DNA from: JAJYTL01 sp046705265
GTDB lineage: Bacteria > Pseudomonadota > Alphaproteobacteria > Ferrovibrionales > Ferrovibrionaceae
Direction of reading: 5' to 3'
Assembly: GCA_046705265.1 (NCBI GenBank)
Contig: JBJKQL010000107.1
Span: forward strand, 1-21,257
Length of the DNA stretch: 21,257 bases
Shown piece by piece: positions 1 through 7,593 of the stretch (position 1 is the first letter of the stretch; every line of letters begins with the position of its first letter). A program made the translations under genes and the position numbers. The notes beneath the pieces were generated by a model. That model had not been told where the DNA came from and did not search any database. It saw only the letters and a program-made list of their open reading frames with translations.

Positions 1-113
1 CAATGCGCGCGCCTATACGCGGTTCGACACGATGCGAACCGTCCTCTTCCTCATCGCCGGAAAGCTCGACTTCACGCGGATCAATCCACATGCCGCGTAA
101 CCCACTCAATTTT

Positions 114-239
114 CAAAAGAGCCAAAATTTTTTCCAACGGCTTAAAGAATTTCGCCGTATCGCCACCCGCTACGACAAAACTGACACAAGCTTCACCGCC
201 GCGATCTATCTCGTCGGCGCCTCGCTTGCTCTTCGATGA
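114..239 (+). pseudogene. IS5-family transposase C-terminal remnant
   Basis: The translated tail contains FFQRLKEFRRIATRYDKT followed by a hydrophobic stretch ending in LALR and a stop. This is the characteristic C-terminus of IS5-type DDE transposases (consensus IE-x-F-x-x-LK-x-FRR-x-ATRYDK). Only about 40 residues match. The upstream part of the same frame is Ser/Arg-rich and does not look like transposase. The catalytic Glu that normally sits just before the FFxRLK motif (IE) reads as SQ here, so this is a broken remnant and not an active element. A small inverted repeat lies just beyond the stop. The family assignment rests on motif memory, not on a search. Confidence 0.65.
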
Positions 240-240
240 A

Positions 241-262
241 TGTCTACAGACTCTAGTAGACA
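241..262. repeat. 7-bp inverted repeat after transposase remnant
   Basis: TGTCTAC (241-247) and GTAGACA (256-262) are perfect reverse complements around an 8-base spacer. They start two bases after the transposase stop codon. It could be a hairpin, or part of the old right end of the insertion sequence; the spacer AGACTCTA resembles the ends of some IS5-group elements. No T-run follows, so an intrinsic terminator is unlikely. Confidence 0.4.
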
Positions 263-614
263 GGCAAATTCCTTGCCAGTTGCAGCCTCAATCCTATCAC
301 CGTACAGTCGCCCAGAACTCGGCCTGCTTGCTGGTGCATCTGAGTTTAATCAGGCCGAGGTGTTAGCATTAGGGCGCAGTGGATTGAACCTCGTGACCTG
401 AAGTCGCAATCCTACACGGGTTGCCGCTCTATTGACAGTCACGATCCGACCCTACCTACGTAGGCGAGTTCTTTGGCGACGATGTGCCGCGGAGACAGCG
501 GCAACGGTGGGCATCCTTCGGCAAGCACTTTTCGTAAGCTTGGGCAATACCGGATTGCGGTCGCCAAATAAGGTCGCGTGCCTCCAGGGTCGCATCTTCG
601 GCACCCAAATGTCC
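263..614. other. gene-poor stretch with a tRNA-like relic
   Basis: I see no convincing gene here. On the minus strand, about 376-449 carries elements of a tRNA in the right order: an A-box/D-arm-like TCAATAGAGCGG near 427-438 and a T-arm-like GGTTCAATCC near 381-390. The stems do not pair well, so this is at best a decayed tRNA. Minus-strand frames covering roughly 452-700 have protein-like composition (for example VEDIIKRKD and FKDIWVPKMRPW) but no recognisable family and no convincing start. They may be a gene relic. Confidence 0.3.
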
Positions 615-644
615 TTGAAAAGTGAAATATCTTTTCGCTTAATG
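615..644 (+). promoter_or_regulatory. putative promoter/operator block of amidase 1
   Basis: TTGAAA at 615-620 matches the -35 consensus at 5 of 6 positions. With a 17-base spacer it is followed by CTTAAT (638-643), 4 of 6 against the -10 consensus. The block begins TTGAAAAGTGAAATA, nearly identical to the block at 4200-4229 upstream of the transporter operon (23 of 30 positions overall). The ATG of amidase 1 lies 63 bases downstream of the block. The sharing suggests a common regulator as well as common sigma-factor use, but that is inference. Confidence 0.45.
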
Positions 645-707
645 ATGTCCTCGACGAATTTTTCCAGGCCGTGAGCCACGAGTTCCGGCCGCCACTGCGA
701 GGAACCC

Positions 708-2240
708 ATGGGAATAGCACCGCGACTGCCGACTGCCACCGAGGTGATGGAAATTGCCGCGCAATTTGGTATGACTCTGACGGAGGCGGATGCCGATTCC
801 TTTCGAGGTTTGATGGCAGGTTCAATGGCCTCGTACGCGCGGCTCGACGAACTCGCCGAGCCGAAATTGGTAGTCAAATATCCGCGTCTGCCCGGCTACC
901 GGCCTGCGCCAGAGGAGAATCCGCTTAATGCTTGGTACTGGCGATGCGACATCAAGGGTGCGAATACCGGCCTTCTAGCGGGCAAACGCGTCGCCATCAA
1001 AGACAACATCTGCGTCGCTGGCATACCGATGATGAATGGTTCTCGTGTTCTCGAGGGGTACGTTCCCGAGGTCGACGCGACGGTCGTAACGCGCGTTCTG
1101 GATGCTGGAGGAACAGTGGCTGGCAAATCGGCCTGCGAGGATCTCTGCTTCTCCGCTGGCAGCCACACTTGCGCCACGGGCCCGATCCGTAATCCGTACA
1201 ATCCTGAACATTCAACGGGCGGGTCCTCGGGTGGCAGTGCCGCGCTCGTCGCTGCGGGCGAGGTGGAAATGGCGCTGGGCGGTGATCAGGGCGGGTCGAT
1301 CCGAACGCCATCTGGTTGGTGCGGGGCTTACGGCCTTAAGCCAACATGGGGTCTCGTCCCCATGACCGGTGGCATGCCGATTTCATATTCTGTCGATCAC
1401 TGTGGGCCGATCTGCAACAGTGTCGAAAACGTGGCGCGTCTCCTGACCGCTATCGCTGGGCCCGATGCGGGAGATCCCCGCACTATCGCGGCTCGAGTCG
1501 GTGATTACATGGCGGCGCTCAAGAGTTCGGCTAAGGGTCTCAAGATTGCTGTGCTTCGGGAAGGTTTCGGTCATCCTACCGGCAACCCCCAGGCCCCCGA
1601 GACCGACCGCAAGGTGAAACAGGCCATCGGTGAATTCGCCAAACTTGGCGCAACCATCGAAGAGGTGTCGGTGCCGATGCATTATGACGGTCCGCACATC
1701 TGGACGGGGATCATCCTCGAGGGCGCGGCCGAGATGATGATCAAAGGCTTCGGCATGGGCAATAACTGGCAAGGTTATTACACGACTTCGCTGCAGGAAG
1801 CCTTCGCTCGAGGTTGGACGGCCCGTCCCGATGACGTGTCAGAAACGGTCAAGCTCGTTCTTTTGCTTGGCGAATACATGCATCAAAATTATCACAATCG
1901 TTATCACGCAAAGGCCCAGAATCTTCGTGTCATCTTGCGTGCCGGCTACGACCAAGTACTCGACGACTACGACATCATCGCAATGCCGACACTGCCTTTC
2001 CCAGCCACGAAAATCCCGCCGGCCGATTGCTCGCGCGAAGAATATGTAGATCTTGCCCTAAATATGCAGCAGAACACGTGTCCATTCGACGTTAGCGGTC
2101 ATCCCGCTTTCACGATTCCATGCGGTATGGTCGGCGGTCTACCGATCGGCATGATGTTGGTGGCAAAACACTTCAATGAAGAAGTCCTGATCCGTGCCGG
2201 GCGGGCCTTTGAGCAGTTGGGTGATTGGAAGCAGCGTTAG
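708..2240 (+). CDS. amidase-signature family amidase (paralogue 1)
   Basis: A 510-residue amidase-signature hydrolase expected to convert a carboxamide to its carboxylate plus ammonia in the cytosol. The Ser-cisSer-Lys triad is visible: Lys98 in VAIKDN, Ser173 in GGSSGGSA and Ser197 in GGDQGGSIR. These have the same 24-residue Ser-Ser spacing as the Rhodococcus enantioselective amidase, which it also resembles in length and in motifs such as VPMMNGSR-like IPMMNGSR, ACEDLCFS and PFDVSGHPA. The ATG at 708 is preceded by GAGGA four bases upstream, and its N-terminus aligns with that of the second amidase at 9148. By eye about half of the residues match that paralogue. It is monocistronic, convergent with the MarR gene, and sits behind the promoter-like block at 615. 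The substrate is not deducible; aromatic or aliphatic amides are both possible. Confidence 0.93.
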   Translation: MGIAPRLPTATEVMEIAAQFGMTLTEADADSFRGLMAGSMASYARLDELAEPKLVVKYPRLPGYRPAPEENPLNAWYWRCDIKGANTGLLAGKRVAIKDNICVAGIPMMNGSRVLEGYVPEVDATVVTRVLDAGGTVAGKSACEDLCFSAGSHTCATGPIRNPYNPEHSTGGSSGGSAALVAAGEVEMALGGDQGGSIRTPSGWCGAYGLKPTWGLVPMTGGMPISYSVDHCGPICNSVENVARLLTAIAGPDAGDPRTIAARVGDYMAALKSSAKGLKIAVLREGFGHPTGNPQAPETDRKVKQAIGEFAKLGATIEEVSVPMHYDGPHIWTGIILEGAAEMMIKGFGMGNNWQGYYTTSLQEAFARGWTARPDDVSETVKLVLLLGEYMHQNYHNRYHAKAQNLRVILRAGYDQVLDDYDIIAMPTLPFPATKIPPADCSREEYVDLALNMQQNTCPFDVSGHPAFTIPCGMVGGLPIGMMLVAKHFNEEVLIRAGRAFEQLGDWKQR

Positions 2241-2388
2241 CTCCTACCTCGCTTCCGGTAGTTGCACGGCTTGCTATACTCGGGCAGAACTGGAAATGAT
2301 CCGACGTGGAATGAGAGGGACGCGCACGGACCTCGTCCAAGCTCTGCAATAGGCCGGACCGGTCGGCATTATCGAATTGTCCGCGGGT

Positions 2389-2820
2389 TCAGGCGGTACG
2401 TTGAATAAGTCCTTCAAGAAGGCGCTTCAATTGCTGCGCCTCGCGATCGCCGCAAGTTTCGATGATCTCCGACTGATGTGAGTTGGCAAGACGTGTAAGG
2501 CGTTCCGTCAGGGCTCTGCCATGATCAGAAATGAAGATCAGAACCTTGCGCCCGTCGCCAGGGTCGGCGCGACGATATACTAATGCCTGCGACACCATCC
2601 GGTCGATCGTCTTTGTCAGGGTCGGCCCATTTAGAAGGGCAGCCTGGGCTAGATCGCCCATTGCCCGTCCGTTGCTTTCCGCGAGAAGTTTGAGAATCCG
2701 CCATTGTTCCACCGGCACACCTTCAGCCCGAAACTCCACGTCAAGCTGGTCGTTGATCTGACGGTTCGCTTGGGCAAGCAGGTAGGAAAGGTAATCGTTA
2801 ATCGGGCGGATCCGCGCCAT
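2389..2820 (-). CDS. MarR-family transcriptional regulator
   Basis: A 143-residue protein with the MarR winged-helix layout: N-terminal dimerisation helix (about 1-30), VPVEQWRILKLL helix (36-46), helix-turn-helix around 52-82 with recognition helix NGPTLTKTIDRMV, wing RRADPGDGRKVLIF (83-96), and C-terminal dimerisation helix (about 99-140). Members usually repress neighbouring catabolic or efflux genes and release DNA on binding a small, often aromatic or carboxylic, ligand. It is divergent from the AmiC-like gene and convergent with amidase 1, so it is the best candidate DNA-binding regulator of the amide locus. No strong Shine-Dalgarno precedes the ATG at 2820. Confidence 0.92.
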   Translation of the reverse strand: MARIRPINDYLSYLLAQANRQINDQLDVEFRAEGVPVEQWRILKLLAESNGRAMGDLAQAALLNGPTLTKTIDRMVSQALVYRRADPGDGRKVLIFISDHGRALTERLTRLANSHQSEIIETCGDREAQQLKRLLEGLIQRTA

Positions 2821-2864
2821 AGGGTTCAGGGGTGCATGTAGGGTTACTCGCCGCTTTGCATAGA

Positions 2865-2893
2865 TTGATAGTGATGATACCGTCGTTTTGCAA
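2865..2893 (-). promoter_or_regulatory. putative promoter of the MarR gene
   Basis: Read on the minus strand, TTGCAA (2888-2893) and TATCAA (2865-2870) are separated by exactly 17 bases. They match the sigma70 -35 and -10 consensus at 4 of 6 positions each, about 45 bases upstream of the start codon. The divergent 177-base region also holds the 8-bp palindrome GCGATCGC (2897-2904), two direct copies of AGAGGCGA (2893-2900, 2909-2916) sixteen bases apart, and GGCTC/GAGCC arms (2918-2929). Any of these could be operator elements for MarR autoregulation. Confidence 0.4.
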
Positions 2894-2997
2894 GAGGCGA
2901 TCGCTTACAGAGGCGACGGCTCTGGAGCCTGGGTCGCGCCAGCGGCAAGAGGTATCGGCATTGAGCTGCTCGAGCGACCATCTTTTCGGGGGACCGC

Positions 2998-4161
2998 ATG
3001 CCTCTGTTGGACAGCGTGCCGATGATAACACGGCGTCCACCGTTCCATTTCCCGCGAATTCGCCAAGGCCGGGAGTGGGAAGGAGAGTTGCTTCGTCCTC
3101 ACCGGCGGGGCGACAGGCTTCGGATTGCATTCCTAGTTCCGTTGAGTGGCCCAGCTGGCCTTTGGGGACCTTCCTGTCAGGCGAGCGCAGCGCTTGCCAC
3201 CCAAGAGATAAATTCACGGGCTGGGATCCTTGGGCGGGAAGTGGAACTTGTCTTCATGGATGCGGGTGGTGAACCGGGAACAGTTGCCGATGCTACCCTT
3301 GACCTAATCGCTGAAGGCGCCGCCGAAGCGGTGATTGGCATGCATATCAGCGCCGTGCGCCTTGCCCTTGTGCGTGCCTTACGCGGACGAGTTCCTTACG
3401 TTTATACCCCTGTTTACGAAGGGGGCGAGCAATCCTCCAACGTCTTTCTCACCGGCGAAACCCCGGCATTGCAGCTGCGTCCTCCGATCCAGTGGTTGTC
3501 CGAATACCGGAGAATCAGGCGTTGGTATTTGATCGGCAACGATTATGTTTGGCCTCGGGTTTCACACCGCGCGGCCCGGCGCTACATAACTGCGAGCGGC
3601 GGCACGGTGGTAGGAGAGGCTTACATTCCGTTTGGCTGTGAAGACTACGGCTCCGTTCTCGACGCCATTCGTCGAGTGCAGCCCGACACCGTCCTTGTCT
3701 CTATGGTCGGTAACGATTGCATTGGTTTTAACCGCGCATTCGGCGAAGCGGGGTTAGGGCGGCAGGTGCGCCGACTTTCTACCGCGACCGAAGAGAACAC
3801 GCTTCTCGGCATCGGTGCGGAAAATGCGGAAGGCCTTTATTTTTCGGCTGGCTACTTGGCCAACCTCAGAACGCCGGATAACGTGGCCTTTCTTGATCGC
3901 TATTACAAGGTCTTCGGACGGGACGCACCGATGCCGAACACCATCGGTCAGTCGTGCTACGAAGGCCTCCAGCTTTATGCGGAGATGGTCGCTCGAGCCA
4001 AATCAACGGACGTGCGCAATCTATTACGAGCGTCGGACGGGCTTTCGTATCAAAGCGCGCGTGGGAAGGTCACCGTGAGGAAACGCCACTTACGGAGCGA
4101 TATTTATCTCGCCGAGGCTGACGGCCTCGAATTTCGGGTTATTGACCATTTTCCAGCGTAG
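2998..4161 (+). CDS. AmiC-like cytosolic amide-binding protein
   Basis: A 387-residue type I periplasmic-binding-protein fold, closest in motifs to AmiC/UrtA/FmdD-like proteins that bind short amides or urea. Compare IAFLVPLSGPAG (43-54), MHISAVR (115-121), VYTPVYEGG (135-143) and the hallmark NDYVWPR (181-187). In AmiC the last motif is SDYIYPR, and Ser85, Tyr104 and Tyr150/Tyr152 contact amide; the counterparts here are Ser118, Tyr136, Tyr183 and Trp185. The first 40 residues are basic and not hydrophobic, with no Sec, Tat or lipoprotein signal, so the protein is predicted cytosolic, as for the amide sensor AmiC. The start is uncertain: the ATG at 2998 has GGGGGA just upstream, and a later in-frame start would remove only the basic leader. 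It is followed by its own intergenic region and not fused to the transporter operon. No AmiR partner lies in the window. Confidence 0.75.
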   Translation: MPLLDSVPMITRRPPFHFPRIRQGREWEGELLRPHRRGDRLRIAFLVPLSGPAGLWGPSCQASAALATQEINSRAGILGREVELVFMDAGGEPGTVADATLDLIAEGAAEAVIGMHISAVRLALVRALRGRVPYVYTPVYEGGEQSSNVFLTGETPALQLRPPIQWLSEYRRIRRWYLIGNDYVWPRVSHRAARRYITASGGTVVGEAYIPFGCEDYGSVLDAIRRVQPDTVLVSMVGNDCIGFNRAFGEAGLGRQVRRLSTATEENTLLGIGAENAEGLYFSAGYLANLRTPDNVAFLDRYYKVFGRDAPMPNTIGQSCYEGLQLYAEMVARAKSTDVRNLLRASDGLSYQSARGKVTVRKRHLRSDIYLAEADGLEFRVIDHFPA

Positions 4162-4167
4162 GCGAAC

Positions 4168-4182
4168 GCGCTGTTAAAGCGC
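4168..4182. terminator. weak hairpin after AmiC-like gene
   Basis: GCGCT (4168-4172) and AGCGC (4178-4182) form a 5-bp stem with loop GTTAA seven bases after the stop codon. There is no T-run, so termination here is doubtful. It is recorded because it lies between a possible regulator gene and the transporter operon. Confidence 0.2.
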
Positions 4183-4199
4183 AGCCTCCCGATGACTAC

Positions 4200-4229
4200 T
4201 TGAAAAGTAAAATAAATTCCCGTTAAATG
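4200..4229 (+). promoter_or_regulatory. putative promoter/operator of the amide transport operon
   Basis: TTGAAA (4200-4205, 5 of 6 to the -35 consensus), a 17-base spacer and TTAAAT (4223-4228, 4 of 6 to the -10 consensus) give a reasonable sigma70-type promoter in an AT-rich island. The block TTGAAAAGTAAAATA matches 615-629, upstream of amidase 1, at 14 of 15 positions. TACTT-GAA-AAGTA (4197-4209) is a perfect 5-bp-arm palindrome overlapping the -35, a plausible repressor site. A leader of about 130 bases would precede the start at 4368. Confidence 0.5.
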
Positions 4230-4243
4230 TAGCTTCTCTCATG

Positions 4244-4303
4244 TGCGTGTGGACTGGATGGCAATCTGGTCGCACGCAGGGTGAGGAAGGGTCGCGGCCC
4301 TTT
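4244..4303 (+). promoter_or_regulatory. structured leader of the transport operon
   Basis: Two potential hairpins lie in the predicted 5' leader. TGCGTGTGG (4244-4252) pairs with TCGCACGCA (4270-4278) using two G-U pairs, and AAGGGT (4287-4292) pairs with GCCCTT (4297-4302) around a CGCG loop. Neither is followed by a U-run, so a classical attenuator is not shown. In Pseudomonas the ami operon leader is controlled by antitermination, which makes structure here worth noting, but function is not demonstrated. Confidence 0.25.
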
Positions 4304-4367
4304 GAGGGTTGCGTCCGAGGCGTTCGCTGCCCGAAGCATAACTACAAACTAACGGGAGGATAACCAA

Positions 4368-5609
4368 ATGTCGATTTCGCGCAGGCAATTTATCCGAGCG
4401 AGCTCGGGCGCCCTTGCTTATGCTAGCTCGACAGCGCTCCTCGAGCAGGCGGGCATCGCGGCAAGCAAACCGATCAAGCTCGGGAACGTCCTCGATAAAA
4501 CCGGCGGACTGAACATCTACTGCCTGGGACAGATCGATGCGATTGCCATGGCCGTTGACGACATCAATGCCAAGGGCGGGCTGATCGGGCGCAAAGTTGA
4601 GCTTGTCTTCTATGATTCCCAGTCCAGCAATCAGCTTACCGCGCAGTATGTCACCCGCGCATTGCTACAAGATCGCGTCGACGTGCTGATGGCGGCGGTA
4701 ACCAGCTCAGCACGCGAGGTCATTCGGCCGATCGTACACCGATACAACGGGCTATATTTCTATAACTCTTTGTACGAAGGCGGTGTCTGCGACCGCCTCT
4801 TCTACTGCACGGGCATTACGCCCGGCCAGCAGCTTCAGAAGCTCGTTCCGAGCGCTGTCAAGAAATTCGGCAAGAAGGGCTATATAATCGCCGCCGATTA
4901 TAATTACGGTACAATCTCGGCGAAATGGGTTCAGAAGTTCATTCGAGAATCCGGCGGACAAGACGTTGCGGTGGAATTCGTTCCCCTTGATGTCAACAAC
5001 TTTAGTCCACTGATAGCGCGCATTGAGCAAAAGAAGCCAAATTTCGTATTCTCGGCCCTGGTCGGGGCGGCACACATGTCGTTCTATCGACAGTACGCAG
5101 CGAGTGGCGTGAAGAAGGACATTCCCATTGCCTCTTCTACCTATGGCCTTGGCTTGGAGAATACACAACTGACACCGGACGAAAATGAGGGAATCCTGAT
5201 ATGTGCGTCCTATATTCCCACTATCTCCTCGCCAGCCAACGCGGCATTCCTGGCTGATTTCCAGAAGCATTATCCAAATAAGTACAGTTACGTGCCCGAG
5301 TATGCTGAATACGGTTATGACGGTGTGCAGCTTTGGGCCAAAGGGGTTACAAAAGCGGGTTCCGTCGGCCATCCGAAAGTCATACGCGCGCTTGATTCAC
5401 ATATGAGTATCCAAGCGCCAAGCGGCTTGGTCACCATCGATCCACAAACCCACCATGTATGGCGCGACCTTCACTTGGCGGTAGGGAATCGCGAGCACAG
5501 CTTTACCGTCCTGGAAACCTTTCGTCATGTGCCGCCGATCGACACGCAAGAAGTTTGCAACCTGATCAAATATCCGAATACAGACAAGCAGTTCGTCATC
5601 AAGCTTTAA
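4368..5609 (+). CDS. Tat-exported ABC substrate-binding protein, amide/urea type
   Basis: A 413-residue periplasmic binding protein of the Liv/Urt/Fmd family (type I fold). The N-terminus carries a twin-arginine motif SRRQFI (4-9), an Ala/Ser/Leu-rich h-region and a likely cleavage site near residue 32, so it is exported folded. The mature part starts KPIKLGNVLDKTGG and contains the family motifs DINAKGGLIGRKVELV and ADYNYG. GGGAGGA ends seven bases before the ATG, supporting this start. It heads a run of permease and ATPase genes and is expected to deliver the ligand to them. Placement between two amidases and motif resemblance to FmdD/UrtA-type proteins point to an amide or urea-like ligand, not an amino acid. 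That substrate call is inference. Confidence 0.88.
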   Translation: MSISRRQFIRASSGALAYASSTALLEQAGIAASKPIKLGNVLDKTGGLNIYCLGQIDAIAMAVDDINAKGGLIGRKVELVFYDSQSSNQLTAQYVTRALLQDRVDVLMAAVTSSAREVIRPIVHRYNGLYFYNSLYEGGVCDRLFYCTGITPGQQLQKLVPSAVKKFGKKGYIIAADYNYGTISAKWVQKFIRESGGQDVAVEFVPLDVNNFSPLIARIEQKKPNFVFSALVGAAHMSFYRQYAASGVKKDIPIASSTYGLGLENTQLTPDENEGILICASYIPTISSPANAAFLADFQKHYPNKYSYVPEYAEYGYDGVQLWAKGVTKAGSVGHPKVIRALDSHMSIQAPSGLVTIDPQTHHVWRDLHLAVGNREHSFTVLETFRHVPPIDTQEVCNLIKYPNTDKQFVIKL

Positions 5610-5699
5610 GGGTGGGGTCGAAGCAAGACGGGCGACTGCCGTCAGAATGAATGTCGTAAAGGGGCGTGGAGCGGACAGGAAGCGCGGACGGATGACGGC

Positions 5700-6560
5700 G
5701 TGGAACAGACCGTAATTATCGCGTATCAGATCGCATACTCTTTTTCTATCCTGGTGCTGATAAGCCTGGGGCTTGCTGTCATTTTTGGCATGATGGGTGT
5801 CATCAACTTGGCTCAGGGCGAGTTCATGATGCTCGGTGCCTACGCCTGCAATTTAGCCGTGCGGGCAGGTATGAACCTCTGGCTTTCCTTTCTATTCTCG
5901 GCAGTCTGCGTCGGCGTCTTCGGTATCATCATCGAGCGCGTCCTGATCCGCTTCCTGTACGGACGCATTCTCGACACGCTTCTCGCGACGTGGGGCCTCA
6001 GTCTCTTTCTGGTTGGGGGGGTTACTTTGATCATGGGGCCGACCACCGCGAGCATCGCCGCTCCGTTCGGTAACGTGGCTATCGGCACCTATGGCGTACC
6101 GGTCTACAGCCTTATCCTTATCGGCTTTGCCGTTGCCCTACTGGCACTGACCTACGGCTTGCTCCGCTATACCAAGATCGGCCTGATAGCCCGGGGTACG
6201 ATGCAGGATCCCGTGATGGCGGCGGCACTCGGCATCCCACCGAGCGTTGTCTATATGCTCACTTTCGGCTATGGCGCGGCTATCACCGGTCTCGCGGGTG
6301 CGGTCATCGCGCCATTGGCCGGTGTCGCACCAACCATGGGAGCGTTTTACATCGCCAAGGCGTTCATTACCGTGGTGTCCGGCGGCAGCATGATTCTCAT
6401 CGGGACCCTCAGCGCTTCAGCGCTCTTTGGGAGCATATCCGGGGTCGTCGAATATCTCACCTCACCCGTTCTCGGCGAGGTCTGCGTTCTTCTCGTCGCC
6501 ATCGTGCTTCTTCGCCTGTTGCCACTCGGTATTACCGGACGTATGCGTCGGGGGCTGTGA
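5700..6560 (+). CDS. ABC transporter permease, LivH/UrtB type
   Basis: A 286-residue polytopic inner-membrane protein with about eight hydrophobic segments. It carries the LivH-family signature GVINLAQGEFMMLGAY (33-48) and the cytoplasmic coupling loop ARGTMQDPVMAAALGI (about 164-179), where the ATPase docks. It would form half of the translocation channel with the next gene. The predicted start is GTG at 5700, ninety bases after the binding-protein stop, with only a weak GGA upstream. An ATG at 5692 lies in another frame and stops after seven codons. The length is usual for LivH/UrtB core domains. Confidence 0.9.
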   Translation: MEQTVIIAYQIAYSFSILVLISLGLAVIFGMMGVINLAQGEFMMLGAYACNLAVRAGMNLWLSFLFSAVCVGVFGIIIERVLIRFLYGRILDTLLATWGLSLFLVGGVTLIMGPTTASIAAPFGNVAIGTYGVPVYSLILIGFAVALLALTYGLLRYTKIGLIARGTMQDPVMAAALGIPPSVVYMLTFGYGAAITGLAGAVIAPLAGVAPTMGAFYIAKAFITVVSGGSMILIGTLSASALFGSISGVVEYLTSPVLGEVCVLLVAIVLLRLLPLGITGRMRRGL

Positions 6561-6561
6561 C

Positions 6562-7593
6562 ATGCTCCGCACGATGTCACGGACATTTTCACCCGCGCCC
6601 TCGAAAGCGTGGTGGGTAGCCGTCGGCGTGGCGCTCGCGGCGATGATGGCGCTGCCGAATGTGATTGGCCCGTACAGCCTGTTGCAGCTCTCCGTCATAT
6701 GTATTCTTTCTTTGGTCGCGTTGAGCGAAGGATTCCTCTGGGGCTTTGTCGGTATCCTGAGCTTTGGTCAGACTGCCTTTTTCGGACTTGGCGGCTATAC
6801 TTATACGATCATCGCGCTCAACATTGGACACACTGCCTTCGCGCTGCTAGCAGCGCTGGCGCTGCCAGCACTGTTCGCTGCGCTCGTAGGGTACTTTATG
6901 TTTTACGGCCGTATCAGCGACGTCTATCTCGGCGTCATCACACTGGTGATAACTCTAATCCTGGAGAAGCTAATGCGGGCCACGTCGAGCGATGTATGGG
7001 TGATTGGAAGCGTTCGCCTCAACGGTCAGAACGGCATTCCGACGGTGCCTTCGTTAAGCATTCCATTTGCGCACGGCGCCACGCTCGGGCTTGGTGGAGT
7101 TTTCTATCTCGCGGTGATTTGCCTTGCGGCTGTCTATGTTGGATTGAGACTTCTGCTCAGAACTCATTTCGGACGAATATGTATCGGCGTTCGGGAGAAC
7201 GAAACTCGTGCCGAACTCCTTGGCTACGACAGCCGCATCTACAAGCTCGCCTCTTTCGCGCTCGCGGGCGCTCTAGCGGGGTTTTCCGGAGCACTGTTTG
7301 GTGTCTGGGGAAATTTCGTCTCGCCCGACATGTTCAGCTTGTCGGAAAGTGCGCAAATCCTGATTTGGGTGATCGTCGGTGGCCGCACGACACTGATCGG
7401 CCCCATTATCGGCTGCGCTCTCGTCCAGTATCTTACGACCTACCTCGGCACGGCCGCCGTCGGCCAAGTGACCCTTATCCTTGGCTCGATCTTGATGCTC
7501 GCGGTACTCGCCTTTGAGCAAGGTATCGTACCGAGTCTTGCTCAACTCGGCCCCCTGTTGCGTCGCCGGCTTGCCCCGGACAACACACCATGA
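6562..7593 (+). CDS. ABC transporter permease, LivM/UrtC type
   Basis: A 343-residue inner-membrane permease, the partner of the preceding LivH-type protein. The LivM signature appears as GILSFGQTAFFGLGGY (64-79) and the EAA-like coupling loop as GVRENETRAELLG (about 209-221). The rest alternates long hydrophobic segments. The ATG at 6562 lies one base after the upstream stop, with GGGGG seven bases before it. The frame is open further upstream, but that part overlaps livH and lacks LivM-like sequence, so I reject the longer version. The stop overlaps the next start (ATGA), indicating translational coupling. Confidence 0.9.
   Translation: MLRTMSRTFSPAPSKAWWVAVGVALAAMMALPNVIGPYSLLQLSVICILSLVALSEGFLWGFVGILSFGQTAFFGLGGYTYTIIALNIGHTAFALLAALALPALFAALVGYFMFYGRISDVYLGVITLVITLILEKLMRATSSDVWVIGSVRLNGQNGIPTVPSLSIPFAHGATLGLGGVFYLAVICLAAVYVGLRLLLRTHFGRICIGVRENETRAELLGYDSRIYKLASFALAGALAGFSGALFGVWGNFVSPDMFSLSESAQILIWVIVGGRTTLIGPIIGCALVQYLTTYLGTAAVGQVTLILGSILMLAVLAFEQGIVPSLAQLGPLLRRRLAPDNTP

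Noticed and set aside
2241..2388. Terminator between amidase 1 and marR
   Set aside because: Only short imperfect dyads (around GGCCGGACCGGTCGGC) and no T-tract, not enough to call.
6427..6561. Upstream extension of the LivM-type permease
   Set aside because: It overlaps the LivH-type gene by over 130 bases and adds Cys/Ser-rich non-family sequence. ATG 6562 with its ribosome-binding site fits better.
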